From assembly GCA_032716605.1 (NCBI GenBank), contig CM064552.1:3051644-3115643 (forward strand): a stretch of DNA of 64,000 nt, given 5' to 3'. The notes beneath the pieces were generated by a model, which saw only the letters and a list, made by a program, of their open reading frames with translations, was not told where the DNA came from and did not search any database. This document shows, in pieces, positions 10,478 through 21,238 of the stretch. The translations under genes and the position numbers were made by a program. This DNA comes from Paralithodes platypus. Its lineage: Eukaryota; Arthropoda; Malacostraca; Decapoda; Lithodidae. The stretch's first letter is position 1. Every line of letters starts with the position of its first letter.

Positions 10478-11080
10478 TAAGAAGATCCTTAACAACCATG
10501 AGTTATAAATTAAAAATATTGTTAAGATTACTTCACCATATCTTGCATAAAACAACGAAAAATACTTACCAAATCAAAATTCTTGGGCCATGCTTCGTGG
10601 GAGGCTTCTTCTTCTTTCTTGGGTCAATCTTCTTGTCTAGGACTCTAGGCCTAATGTTTATAGTTTACGTATTACGGTATTTCTTAACACATACTAAGGA
10701 ACATTTTGTGCATAATAATCTTTGTATTTATTATTGTTAAATCATTCTTGTATTTAAATATATATGAATTTAATCAAGCATCTCAAAATAATGCAGAAAT
10801 ATTTAGTTTTACTGTTTAGTGGATTTCGAAAAGAGCGCCACTTTCAAATTTATTCTAGTCGATGTTAAAATAATTTTCTCAGCTTAGAAAGGCTCTATAG
10901 GTAGCAGAATCGTACACATTATCTCAATTAACCCTGACTCTCATAGATTCTTCATAATCAGATTAATATTATATAATGATGGCTAGAAAATGTACATGAT
11001 GTATAAGCCTTTTTATATTTTATTCTAGTTGACATTTAACAACTTTTCTCAGCTTAGGAAGGCTTGATAGGTATTTGACA
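10478..11080. other. AT-rich, no gene recognised
   Basis: Contains two diverged copies of a unit with TTTCTCAGCTTAG.AAGGC (near 10876 and 11044; a third is near 11284), a dispersed low-copy repeat. No coding evidence. Confidence 0.45.
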
Positions 11081-11084
11081 ACTT

Positions 11085-11275
11085 GCGAGTTTCGTTCTAT
11101 AAGGAAGTTGGAGCTGTAGACAACGATATTTAACAGAATTTACAGCTAAAACATATATAAATACATAAAATCCAATTCAACATACTCTTTAGCCATCAGA
11201 AACCTACATTATTATTGCATTTATGTTTACTACCGATATCAACAACTCCAACTTCCTTATAGAACGAGTGGTCAA
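11085..11275. mobile_element. Small MITE with perfect 21-bp inverted arms
   Basis: cgttctataaggaagttgga is at 11093-11113 (21 bases with a final g), and its exact reverse complement at 11246-11266. Similarity extends weakly on either side. The flanking CAATTAACAACTTTTCTCAG suggests insertion in the neighbouring repeat. Non-coding. Confidence 0.6.
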
Positions 11276-11338
11276 TTAACAACTTTTCTCAGCTTAGAAA
11301 GGCTTGATAGGCATAAAAATACGTCAAGTATATCAATT

Positions 11339-11874
11339 AACCCTCTGACTGGAGGCGGGTGCCCAACCCCGAAAGGGGTTGAAATAGGGGAGCTATCCCC
11401 CCCCCCCCAAAGGCGGCTTTCTAGGGCCTTTCCTAGCTGATGCTGAGAGGATTGGGTTCTAGTTATGTGGTGATGGGCTGGCCTATCAGAGTGAGAGCTG
11501 AGCAATCTCTGCCATACCCATAGCTTACTCTGACTGTTCCTTTAACTTATATATTTTCTAGATCTCAAGTGACGGCGTCTCTTCCGTGGATTGACCTCCC
11601 AATCTACCAAGATTGGAAGCCAAAGTGTCACATTTTTCCCTTGCCCCTAAACTTTCTCTTCATAATTGCTGAGGGGCACAGGGCCCTGGGTGGGGCTTTG
11701 GTTTCCAGAGCGTTTCCGCACCCTCCTCAGCTCCCCGCCATGGAGTGGCTTCGGTCACCCAGGCTTTATTGTGGTCGGCGGGGAGGGTTCTGTGGGGTCA
11801 CTCGGTTGTGGCCTTGGGGCTGTTCGGCCAGGCAGCTTGGGGAACAACAACAACAACAACAACCCTCTGACTGG
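11339..11874 (+). mobile_element. SINE H, long copy H4 with 14-bp target duplication
   Basis: An exact duplication of aaccctctgactgg (11339-11352 and 11861-11874). It starts with the same 5' block as H1 (GGGTGCCCAACCCCGAAAGG) and ends GGCAGCTTGGGGAACAAC plus (AAC)n. With H1 it defines the full length as about 480-500 bp. Confidence 0.87.
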
Positions 11875-12284
11875 CATAGGTACTTTGTAAACTGATTAAA
11901 ATCGTTTAATGATAGTCAGAATAGGCCCTATCTAGAAAATTCGTCAGTGTACGGGCAGGATAACTATTTTCGTAAATTGGCTTCTAGTAGACAATATTTC
12001 TCAGCTTAGGAAAGACCTCTAGAAATGAAAGGGGTGAAGAATCTCGGCTATCTCTCTGTCTCCCATAGGTTCTTTAGTTCGTAGTTACTAGTCTATTCGC
12101 TGTAAGTAGGCGAGAAATCATGACCTCTAACCTCTGTAACTCAAAAAGGGCTTGAGTAATCGAGCTAACATTTCTACCATTTGGGAAGAGTCAAGGAATA
12201 GATGTGGAAATTTACAGCCAGTTTGCTCTACCCCTTTTTGAGTTAGAGGATAGAGGTAATGATTGCTCACCTACTTACTGCGAA
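11875..12284. repeat. Repeat M region
   Basis: Holds a dispersed repeat with inverted ends: CTCTGTAACTCAAAAAGGG near 12135, and its reverse CCCTTTTTGAGTTAGAGG near 12230. Related copies are near 32250-32370, 33028-33130 and 58940-59060 (shared ACCATTTGGGAAGAGTC-type core). No ORF. Confidence 0.5.
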
Positions 12285-12525
12285 TATACTATGAGAACAT
12301 AAGAACATGGGAGTCTGCAGAAAGCCGATTGGCCCAAGCAAGGCAGATCCCTCCCACACTTAACCCTAATTATAAGCCCAACTCACTAACACCATTAGGG
12401 CTGACCTCACCGAAACGGTCAGAGGTCAGAAAACAGGGGTCTGCAGAGCGCAGATTAGCCCACACCTAACAGATCCCCCTCACACCCAACCCATCTCGTC
12501 CATATGCCTATCTAATTTTATCTTA
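12285..12525 (-). repeat. CR1-like LINE CC, 3' end fragment
   Basis: Matches the 3' untranslated region of the LINE at 14318-16222 (GGGAGTCTGCAGAAAGCC and CATATGCCTATC blocks). The minus-strand 3' tail shows TTCTTATGTTCT, an 8-mer-like repeat as in CR1 tails. 5'-truncated, no coding sequence. Confidence 0.65.
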
Positions 12526-12744
12526 CTATAGCTCTATTACTGTAGTCGTTTGTGAGTTATAGAGATTAATGGTCAAGAGTGTTGGCCTACTTACTTGGAA
12601 CAGGGTATAGGTATCGCTCGCCAAAAAAACAAATTGACGACTAAATGGCACGAGATCTTAAAATCGCTAACTAATGTGGCGAATGTCTTAAAACTTCAAC
12701 AGTAATGGGGCTAAACATGAGAGAAGGGATCCAGAAAGCCCCCC

Positions 12745-13371
12745 TTAACCTAAAAACGACGAGCTGTGTGTATTGAACACCACTGTCCTGGGCGACGATA
12801 TTAGGCTCTATTCATGCCTATAATCGTCATTTTACGATAAATATCGTTATTACTTATTCATATGCGCCTATTTTACCTTCACTATTAAGATAGTAACCTG
12901 TAACAACAATAAAACAAGGGGTAATAATGTTTTTATGGTCAAAATCGCGAATAAACATGGAGCAGCCCATTCATGAATTGTGGAGCAAATTGAGGCAGCC
13001 CCTCCCTTTGCGAGGCCTCAAGCCTGACTGACTGACTGACTCACACTCTCCCTTACGCAACACACTCGCTAGTCACATAACCACACCATAGGACCGGCTT
13101 GGAGATGCTTACACGAAAATATACAAACGAATTAGGGAATAATAGGGAAAATAGGTGATAATTAAAGGGGGGAGGGGAAAGGGGGAGAGGAAGGGATGTG
13201 GAGGAGTGATAATATTATGAAGTATGGAGGGAAAAACAAAAATAGAAACAAAATGTTTTAAGTGCTACTGGGGGCCTTTTAAAATGTTTTTTTTAGGCCT
13301 TCCCTCTTAAGAGCTTTGCCGCCGTTGCCCAGTAAAACTTCTTAAGAGCTATCTAGCCGTTGCCGGGTTAA
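12745..13371. mobile_element. TTAA-type MITE F1
   Basis: TTAA at 12745-12748 and 13368-13371. The right terminus, read inward, is CCCGGCAACGGCTAGATAGC; the left is diverged. It matches F2 (16222-17469) over the interior (TAGTAACCTGTAACAACAAT). It keeps the uninterrupted site CCCTCTTAAGAGC at 13303-13315, which in F2 holds MITE E1, so it serves as an empty-site reference. Confidence 0.75.
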
Positions 13372-13382
13372 TAGGCGCGCTC

Positions 13383-14220
13383 ATCGGTGATTTTGGTAGA
13401 ATTTTGACTTGTCAATATTATTACATATTTGGATTCGTCTCGCCGTTGCGGTTTCAATGGTATAATTATGGTTTTAATTTTGACCAATTTTTATGCCCAA
13501 TAGGCCTATTTTAAATTTTAAAAACTCCATAGAAGTTATTTATGTACAGATTTTGTTTAAATTTATACCATAAGTACACTTTGGCATGCTGAATCAAATG
13601 GCGCAAACATAATTAAAATCGGACCATTAGTTTAGGATTTCGATTTTGACTTGGCCTTCCTGGAGGGCCCAGGGGCCCATTCTTTGGACTTTAAAAAAGT
13701 CCTCTGTAGCCCAAACTATAAGTCCTAGAGAATTCTAACTGGTGTCATTCATTTTTTCTCGCCGAGCTGCTTCTAGACATGGTCGTAGATTTCATTTTTG
13801 CCCAGAATCTAACATATTTTGGTCCCAGGCAAATCGGTGATTTTGGTCAAATTTGGACTTGTCAATATTATTATATATTTGGATTCGTCTCGTCGTTGCG
13901 GTTCCAACGATATAATTATTCTTTTAATTTTGACCAATTTTTAGGCCAAATAGGCCTATTTGAAAGTTTAAAAACTCCATAGACGAGTTATGTAGGAATG
14001 GATTTCGAATTTGACTTGGCCTCCCAGAAGGGCCCAAATGACCAGTTTTGGGACTGAAAATCCTTCCTATGAAAGATTTTTTCAACTTTTCAGGTAATTT
14101 TTAATTTTTGAAATATTAGGGGTATATTTAGAATCTTCACGACGTTGCAATTCCAACGGTATATGGCATTTTAATTTTGGACTTTTTTTCTGTGCCGGCT
14201 GTTTAATTTTTTTGGAAACT
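13383..14220. repeat. Diverged tandem repeat, period about 450 bp
   Basis: ATCGGTGATTTTGGT begins at 13383 and again at 13833. Matching blocks follow in the same order: GACTTGTCAATATTATTA, TTTGGATTCGTCTCG, TTTTGACCAATTTTTA and TTTAAAAACTCCATAGA. A third degenerate unit begins near 14100 (GACGTTGCAATTCCAACGGT). Non-coding. Confidence 0.65.
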
Positions 14221-14317
14221 GTAAATTTCTCATGGATGAGGCTTTCATGCATGGAACTTGCCCAACTATTTTTCTCAAGTACACCATAACCCCCTTTATC
14301 CATTGGTATCCACGCAT

Positions 14318-16222
14318 AAAAACATAAGAAAATGGGAGTCTGCAGAAAGCCAATTGGCCTAAGCAAGGCAGATCCCTGTCCCACACAACCCCAATTCATT
14401 ACAAAGCCCAATTATAGGCTTCACACTCTAATACCCTGAGGATCATCTTACCAAAACGGTTAGAGATTAACGCAGGATTATGGAGGTCTGCAGAGCGCTG
14501 ATTGGCCCAACCCGGCTGATCCCCCTTCACACCCAACCCCTCTCGTCCATATGCTTATCCAATTTTATCTTAAAGCTCCCTACAGTTTTAGTTCCCACTT
14601 GGTAGTCCATTCCACCCGTCTACAACTCTGTTACCAAACCAATACTTGCCTATATCTTTTCTGAAACGAAATTTATCTAATTTGAAACCATTGGTACGAG
14701 TTCTTTCGCTATCACTGAGCTTTAGTACATTTGCCATGTCCCCTTTGTTAATCCCACTAACCAACTTGAACACCTCTATCATATCCCCTCTAACTCTGCG
14801 TCTCTCTAACGAATGTAAACCTAATTTCTTCAACCTTTCTTCATACGAAAGATTTCTAATATTATGGATCATTTTTGTCATTCTACGCTGTACTCTCTCC
14901 AATGAATCTATGTCCATTCTGTAATAAGGACACCAAAATTGGACAGCATAATCCATATGGGGTCTCACTAATGACAAGTAAAGTTTTAAGATAACATCAG
15001 CAGTTCTGTTACTCACACTCCTAGAGATGAACCCGAGAATCCTGTTTGCCTTATTACGAACGCTTATACACTGTTTTCTAGGCTTCAAATCATTGCTAAC
15101 AAACACACCTAGATCTTTCTCGCAGTCTGAATTTTCTAATTCTAAATTAGCTAGTTTATATTTAACATTTGTTTGCATCTTCCCTATCTTTAATACCTTG
15201 CATTTGTCAATGTTAAACTTCATCTGCCAATTTACTGACCATTCATGTAAGGTATCTAGATCCCTTTGGAGGCACTCTATATCGCTATCTGAATCAATTG
15301 ATCTCCCTATTTTAGTATCGTCTGCGAATTTACTTATCCTACTAGTTATACCTAAATCTAGGTCATTTATGTATATAAGAAACAACAGGGGACCTAATAC
15401 CGATCCCTGGGGGACACCACTTTTGACTGCTCCCCATTCTGACTTGGTACCATTTATGCTGACTCTCTGCTTCCTACCAATTAGCCATGACCTAATCCAT
15501 CCTAACAACGCCCCACCTATTCCATGTGCCTCAACCTTTCTCATCAATCTCTCATGAGGGACTCTGTCGAAAGCTTTACTGAAATCTAAATATATAATAT
15601 CATATGACTTGTCATTATCTACTGCTTCATATACCTCTGAGAAAAAACTAAGCAAATTAGTAAGGCAAGACCGTCCCTGAGTGAATCCATGCTGAGAAGA
15701 ATTGATTAAGTTAAATGTTTCTAAGTGGTTTCTCATTTTCCTAGCAATAATTGACTCTAGTAGTTTTCCTATGATTGAAGTGAGACTAATGGGACGGTAA
15801 TTGGATGCTATTGATTTATCACCTTTTTTGAAGATCGGAACTACATTTGCAAGCTTCCAAGCTTCTGGAACTATACCTGTTTCTAATGACTTGTTAAATA
15901 GAAATGTTAATGGATAACTTAACTCATCTCTGCATTCTTTTAATACTCTAGCATATACCTCATCAGGACCAGGCGATTTATGAGGTTTCAGTCTGTCAAT
16001 TTCCTTAACCACATCATTTCTACTTATAGTAACCGTACTTAACCTATTTTCTATACTATCGCTGTATACCTTACGGACTTCTGGAAACTGTGCCAAATTT
16101 TCATTAGTGAAAACGGAAAGAAATTGACTATTTAATGTACTGCACATTTCTAAATCACTTTCTGTCAATTTTCCTATCGAAGTTTTAAGGGGACCAATTA
16201 CATCTCTAACCTTGGAATGTAT
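14318..16222 (-). mobile_element. CR1-like LINE CC with nearly intact RT
   Basis: The element spans its 3' tail (14318-14340, 8-mer-like TTTTCTTATGTTTTTATG on the minus strand), a ~265-bp 3' UTR, and the RT-bearing ORF. It is cut at its 5' side by TTAA element F2, so the N-terminus and any endonuclease are not in view. A 3'-end relative is at 12285-12525. Confidence 0.8.
14588..16222 (-). CDS. Non-LTR retrotransposon reverse transcriptase (CR1-like), 5' end lost
   Basis: About 545 codons without a stop. In order: KPHKSPGPDEVYARVLKECR (RT fingers), VVPIFKKGDKSIASNYRPIS, DFSKAFDRVPHERL (first catalytic Asp), SGVPQGSVLGPLLFLIYIND, KFADDTKIG (catalytic Asp pair), EKDLGVFVSNDL, and a thumb with SLERVQRRMTKMIHNI. 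These are the RT motifs of the Jockey/CR1 group, which copy RNA at nicked DNA. The open frame extends 29 codons upstream to 16309, but those codons belong to MITE F2 and are not part of the protein. Catalytic residues are intact, yet with no 5' end the copy cannot be autonomous. The stop TAA is at 14588-14590. Confidence 0.85.
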   Translation of the reverse strand: MHSKVRDVIGPLKTSIGKLTESDLEMCSTLNSQFLSVFTNENLAQFPEVRKVYSDSIENRLSTVTISRNDVVKEIDRLKPHKSPGPDEVYARVLKECRDELSYPLTFLFNKSLETGIVPEAWKLANVVPIFKKGDKSIASNYRPISLTSIIGKLLESIIARKMRNHLETFNLINSSQHGFTQGRSCLTNLLSFFSEVYEAVDNDKSYDIIYLDFSKAFDRVPHERLMRKVEAHGIGGALLGWIRSWLIGRKQRVSINGTKSEWGAVKSGVPQGSVLGPLLFLIYINDLDLGITSRISKFADDTKIGRSIDSDSDIECLQRDLDTLHEWSVNWQMKFNIDKCKVLKIGKMQTNVKYKLANLELENSDCEKDLGVFVSNDLKPRKQCISVRNKANRILGFISRSVSNRTADVILKLYLSLVRPHMDYAVQFWCPYYRMDIDSLERVQRRMTKMIHNIRNLSYEERLKKLGLHSLERRRVRGDMIEVFKLVSGINKGDMANVLKLSDSERTRTNGFKLDKFRFRKDIGKYWFGNRVVDGWNGLPSGN

Positions 16223-17469
16223 TAACCCGGTAACGGCGAGGGGGGGGGGGTATTGAACCCGGTCCCCATGGGCGAGCATATAGGCTCCATTCAGGCCTAT
16301 AATCGTCATGTTACGATAAATATAGTTATTACTTATTCATATAAGCCTATTTTACCTTCACTATGAAGATAGTAACCTGTAACAACAATAAAACAAGTGA
16401 AAATATAATTTTTCTGGTCAAAATCGCAAATATAGGTGGACCAGCCCATTCATGAATTATGGAGAAAATTGAGGCAACCCCTCCCTCCACGAGGCCTCAA
16501 GCCACACTGAGCCTACTCATACACACACTCGGTTATGTAACACACCCTCTAGGCACGTAAGCACATCCTCCACACAGTTTGCTAATGTTAGCACAAAAAT
16601 ATACCAACGAATTAGGGAATAACAGGGAAAATAGGTGATAATTGAAGGGGGAGGGGAAAGGGAGGAAGGAGGGGATGTGTTGGAGTGATATGAGGTATAG
16701 GGAAAAAAAAAAAAAAAAAAATTGTTTAGTGATACTGGGGCTATTTTTTTAGGCCTCCCTCTTAACCTGACAAGCGCGATATAGACGTAGGTGCTAGGGT
16801 AGTTATTTGTGCATTTCTAGCCCTGGATTCTGACAGAATTTGTTATATTTACAATATAAACCATTATTTGTTTTCGGTATGCTTTTATTTTACATATATG
16901 ATGTATATATGAACCTTCAAGAGTGCTAAAATAAGTGGGAAAAGCATTTGGGAGGTGAAAAACAAAGATATTGGCCACCCGGTCATAATCTCAGGCGAGA
17001 GAGAGAGACAGGCAGCCTTCCCCTCTCCCTGTCTGGGAGTCAACTGAGAAGAGCGGGGCGGTGTGTTCCGGTGTCTGGGTGTTGCATAACGATCTTTTAT
17101 GCAACCCACTTGTGCTACATTATCGCGGGAGAGAAAAATAACCGATAAATGATGATAATAAGAGGAAAAATAGGTGATAATTGAGGAGGGGAGGGAGAGG
17201 GGAATAAGGCGGGGAAGGAGGGGAGGGGGGTGGGTGAGATTTACATGGATGAGTACTGGAGGGGAATTATCTCACCTAGAGACAAATTCCTTTGTTTTGA
17301 TAGGCCCTTTTTTTTTTGGAAGGCTTTTTTTATGGTCCTGCTTCCGTGAGGCCTATCGCGTTCCCTATAGGAAGCCTTCCGTGAGGCCTATCGCGCTTGC
17401 CGGGTTAAGAGCTTTTCCGCCGTCGCCCAGTAAAACCTCTTAAGAGCATTGCCGCCGTTTACGGGTTAA
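16222..17469. mobile_element. TTAA-type MITE F2, inserted in LINE CC and carrying E1
   Basis: TTAA at 16222-16225 and 17466-17469. Termini are CCCGGTAACGGCGAGG and (reverse) CCCGTAAACGGCGGCAA. Without E1 it is about 600 bp, similar to F1 (627 bp). It interrupts the LINE CC reading frame. Confidence 0.8.
16762..17408. mobile_element. TTAA-type MITE E1, nested in F2
   Basis: TTAA at 16762-16765 and 17405-17408. Termini are CCTGACAAGCGCGATA and (reverse) CCCGGCAAGCGCGATA, a 16-bp inverted repeat with two mismatches. Nearly identical to E2 at 59535-60182, which suggests recent movement. The 66-74 codon frames conserved between the copies follow from DNA identity and are not evidence of a protein. 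Confidence 0.85.
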
Positions 17470-18190
17470 ACAGCTTAGAAAGACACAAAAAATACCTTGA
17501 TTAAAATGTAAAACTTGCAAACTAAACAAACTAGATAATAGAGAAAATTAAGGAAAAGATATGTTGAGTATTTTGAGATGGAAGAGAAGCAGTGATTGAA
17601 GCAGATGTCAGACACAATTCTAATGGGGTCTAATTAAAAACTAATGGTCTAATATGAAATACTATCGCTGAAATCTGGTGTACATTAACCCTAGACTTAT
17701 ATACAGTACATTAAGAAATTATAGAATATAATAGGCCCCATTTTTTTTTAAATGGGTAAAAATAAAAAGTTTGTGCAGACTCAGTTCTTCTTGAGTAAAC
17801 AGAAGTAAAAAAAAAAACAGGTACGAAATATTACGCCTTATCCCAGTATTTTCTTTATTTACAAGTGTTTTGCATGGCATTGACTAGTTAGATGCTTTGT
17901 GTCTCTTCTTTCAGATATAAATAAGTAAATATAATTCAACTCTCCTTTGATACTATTTCACACTCAACCTTTCTTTATCTACTATACCAGATACAAAACA
18001 AAATCAACTGCTCTCCCTCTCATACTAAACCATTTACAAACTCAAGCTTAGTTTCTCATATCTACTATACCAGATACAAAACAAAATCAACTGCTCTCCC
18101 TCTCATACTAAACCATTTACAAACTCAAGCTTAGTTTCTCATATCAGGTAGATAACACTATATCGATAACATTATAATTTCAAATTACTT
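17470..18190. other. Region 3' of COQ2: repeat G scrap, 83-bp tandem duplication
   Basis: Contains a short repeat G fragment (about 17497-17535) and a perfect or near-perfect tandem duplication with an 83-bp period (about 17978-18143, unit containing CTACTATACCAGATACAAAA). Possible COQ2 poly(A) signals are annotated separately. No coding sequence seen. Confidence 0.55.
17854..17859 (-). terminator. Candidate COQ2 poly(A) signal AATAAA
   Basis: AATAAA on the minus strand about 745 nt past the COQ2 stop. A closer ATTAAA variant lies at 18253-18258. Either is possible; transcript data would decide. Confidence 0.25.
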
Positions 18191-18439
18191 TTAACCTAAC
18201 TTTACGTTATCTTTCACAATGGTTATCAAACAATATTTACCCATTCTGTATTTTTAATCATATATTAGCTATATTTAGGTGATTTTGTGCAGCTTAAGAA
18301 AGATTTGTGGTACTAAGAAGGGTAAATTAAGATAGTTCGAAGCCTGTCATTTGCTGGAGGCCCATCTTAAACTGAATAAAATCACCTAATAGTAGCCAGT
18401 ATAAAGTTAAAAGGACGTCACCGGTACAGTACGGGTTAA
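18191..18439. mobile_element. TTAA-type MITE K2 (diverged)
   Basis: The right end is GTCACCGGTACAGTACGGG followed by TTAA (18436-18439), and the interior AGCTATATTTAGGTGATTTTGTGCAG matches K1 at 33642-33854. The left TTAA at 18191 is plausible but the left terminus is not well conserved. Lies within the COQ2 3' region. Confidence 0.55.
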
Positions 18440-18603
18440 CTTTAAAAATTACACTGTCCTTCCCCTTGTCTCTTTTTCTTTTCTCCTTTCTGCTCTCTTT
18501 CTTACAGTCTCTTTCACCCTATTCTCTCTCTACTTTCTTCCTTTTACTCCACTCTTCCCTCTTTCTTACATTCCCCCCCCCCCCCCCTCTCTCTCTCTCT
18601 CTG

Positions 18604-18720
18604 TCACAGCCTCATCACGGTGCCCCCCACTATCCCAAGAAACAGCATGAGCCCCACGTGCCGGTTGCTGCGAAACTTGCGCCCACAATCAGCCGGGTCA
18701 TTGATGTCCAAGGTCCATAT
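18604..18720 (-). CDS. COQ2: COQ2 exon 5 (C-terminus)
   Basis: 38 codons plus TGA (18604-18606), phase 0, acceptor CTAG at 18721. It encodes TLDINDPADCGRKF followed by SNRHVGLMLFLGI, which aligns with the conserved COQ2 end (Y/WTLDI...DC..KF.SNR..G...FLGIV.G). The last hydrophobic stretch is the final membrane segment. Found by family alignment because it is too short to stand out as an ORF and lies 15.6 kb from exon 4. Immediately after the stop the transcript runs into (GA)n and a G-run (18571-18603 on the plus strand as C and CT runs). Confidence 0.88.
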   Translation of the reverse strand: MWTLDINDPADCGRKFRSNRHVGLMLFLGIVGGTVMRL

Positions 18721-19167
18721 CTAGAAAGCAATACGAATAAATAAGACCAATGGTATCAACATGTTCTTTCTCTCTATTTAAAGACCAATGGTATCAACAT
18801 GTTTTTCTCTCTATTTATCTACCTATTGCCATAAATCTTGTACATAAGGCAAATTGGAATTTAGAGCAACAAAATCCTGCCACGACACTGCCCCACCATG
18901 TAAACCCTGTGGCCGACTCTAGTGTGGCACCAAACAGAGCCCAGGTAAGACTTTTAGTCCCCCCTGTTGCATATATCTGCTCTTCACTATGCTCGGCAGT
19001 GCCATATCAAGACAGCGCAAATAGAAAGGCTTTATTGAATAGCAATAACTGTTGGTCCAAAAGTCTACCGCCGTTACCCCTAATAGTCGCCTTGTACAAC
19101 ACGCAGTAGGATGCGTGGGGCATTTTTTTTCCTCCACTATATGATGAACACAAAAATTTAAGTACTG

Positions 19168-19203
<36 letters not shown>

Positions 19204-19277
19204 TAGGCCTAGTCTGCAATTTCAATTTGGATTGTGGACAAACACAAATGGTATCGTAAGCTTGTGCCATGAAGGCT
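18721..19277. other. COQ2 intron 4, 3' end; no element resolved
   Basis: Includes a short direct repeat (AAGACCAATGGTATCAACATG at 18746 and 18781) and a poly(A) run at about 19169-19200. No gene or bounded transposon recognised. Confidence 0.4.
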
Positions 19278-20839
19278 TTAACCCGTTGAGTACCGTAGGA
19301 TACAGTAATAAGTCCCCAGCAGTCTCAAGCACTGTGGCGAAAATGGCAGGGGAGACCACCTTTTCACCTCAAAAAATGAGGCAAGACTGGATCTCTCATA
19401 TTTTTTTTTATTTTTTTTTACAAGGCTTTAAAAAAAATAAAAATAAAAAAAATAAAAAAAAAATAATTGTACAATCGCGCTAAGAAGTCATGACTCGCTT
19501 TTTCTAAGGATCGGACAATAGTCCCCAAATCTGGCTACTGCTGGCAACTCTCCACAGCCCATCGGAGCCCGGTCTTTTCCAAATTTAAAACTATAGGTCT
19601 CTGGATATTCCCAATAGTTGGCCTACTGACAAAATTAACCTATTTATGCTCTCTAAATTATATTGATGTTGTAGTTTGAATAAATATAAGTAAGGGTTGC
19701 TTTCAATTTCTTTATAGAATAATGAAAGTATTTAATTTCCATGCGCTATCTGGCATCCCACGACCTGGAGGCCTACGGCCCTGCTGCTGCCCTGCAACTC
19801 TGCAAGACGCAAGTCAGTCACTGTCAGGATATGAGGGGGAGTGCATAACTACTGCTTTTATATCCACCTTTGTCCTTACTACTCGCCTTTCCATCTTCTG
19901 TTCCTATATGGGAGTTCCTATGGGTTATTACATATTTTATAAGTGAAATTTCATCGTCTGTCTATACAAATTACAAGCTGTTCTCGAGTATTCAAACTTT
20001 CTAACAAAATATGCTGGAGATGGCTCGGTCTTTCAAGCAGAATACCGTATCGATTAGAGAATTAAATGTGGAAAAAAATACTGTTATATGTTTATTTACG
20101 TGATTTATTGACACTAATGGTTTGAATATAACTTTTATTATGTTCCTTCCAACAACCAACTATACTCCTAAAATCGATTAATGAAATTTACAAACACATG
20201 TGGCAGTCCGTGGATTCGAACCCAGGACGCTCACACCGAAAATCAACACCTTATGCATCGCACCACGAAGACAGTTAAAGGATGGTGGACACTGCCTACG
20301 ATTTATTATGCAACTTCGAATCCTGCATATCAATCTAAGCATGTACACACATCCCAACTGCAACTCACGTAGGTTATGCATATGTGAATGGAAAGAGCAA
20401 TTAATGGTTTATTTAACAGTTTATTTTAACTTTACGAGATACTTTTCTCCCAGTATTATTGGCTTAAAAAGTAATACAAGCATTAAGAGACTTCCTCCAC
20501 ATATTAATTCTGAATCTAGTGAGCGAAATACTACGAGTTTCACATTCTTTCGTTTGGCTTAGTCTCAACTTTCGTATTATATGGTTTCCTCTCACATAAT
20601 GAGATAAATATATTGCAACAATACTTATATATCATGTTTTAGGCATTTTTTCCTTAAATACAGTTCTCCCTGGTGTGTAATAATTGTATTATAGTAGAAC
20701 CTCAATTGTTGCCAGATAGCACTTTCTGAACGAAAGGTACTGGAAATCGAGTCATGACTTCTTAGCGCAATTGTACAGGCAGTTACAAGACAAATACATT
20801 ACTGACGAATATACTAGGGCCTGGGACTGTAAGGGTTAA
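19278..20839. mobile_element. Probable TTAA-type element Q, 1.56 kb
   Basis: TTAA at 19278-19281 and 20836-20839. Termini are CCCGTTGAGTACCGTAGG and (reverse) CCCTTACAGTCCCAGGCCC. A perfect 21-bp subterminal inverted pair lies inside, at 19477-19497 and 20748-20768 (core TAAGAAGTCATGACT). The interior has a minus-strand tRNA-like SINE (20196-20275) and otherwise no gene. Either one element with a passenger or a composite. Confidence 0.5.
20196..20275 (-). repeat. tRNA-derived SINE T copy
   Basis: On the minus strand, box A-like TGGTGCGATGCATAAGG precedes box B GGTTCGAATCC, spaced as in a tRNA. Flanked downstream by ATTAATTTCAT-like sequence as in the other T copies. A tRNA pseudogene or SINE head, not a functional tRNA. 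Confidence 0.55.
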
Positions 20840-20984
20840 CAAATAAATGTATTGTTCAAGTTATGATACACAAGCTTCTTGATTAGCTTGGAAATTGGCA
20901 GACCAAGAAAAACAAAAACAAAACACATATACTGTATATGAAAAAATATAAATAAATAAATAAATAAATAAAATAATGTATGTA

Positions 20985-21238
20985 TATTCTCAGGCACATA
21001 CCCCATTGCTGGGGGTGGCCGACACGAGACAGAGCCCAAACAGAAACAACATTTAAAGTTCCCATTCTCAGGGTCCAGGATCACTTTTGTGTTCTCTGTC
21101 TTGTCGAGTAGGAGAATTATACAAGGGGAGGAGGATTCCTAGCCCACTGCCCCCAGAAGGAAAAGTAGGACAGTAATACAGTAGAGACAAACAGAAACAG
21201 CTAAGGGTGGGTAGAGGATGACAAACCTCACTCTGGCC
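20985..21238 (-). repeat. Repeat N copy 1 (SINE-like), minus orientation
   Basis: On the minus strand it runs from CCAGAGTGAGGTTTG to GTGTCGGCCACCCCCAGCAA and CCTGAGAATATACATAC. It matches copy 2 at 21952-22215 in inverted orientation and copy 3 near 52860-53090. The end shares GTCTCGAGTCGGCCACCCCCA with the 3' end of LINE X2 (near 28690-28725). Confidence 0.7.

Noticed and set aside
16223..16309. First 29 codons of the LINE CC open frame
   Set aside because: They fall in MITE F2, past the TTAA junction, so they are not part of the RT.
16885..17109. Small frames conserved between 16885-17148 and 59658-59921
   Set aside because: Explained by near identity of MITE E1 and E2. Both strands are equally open, so there is no protein-coding signature.
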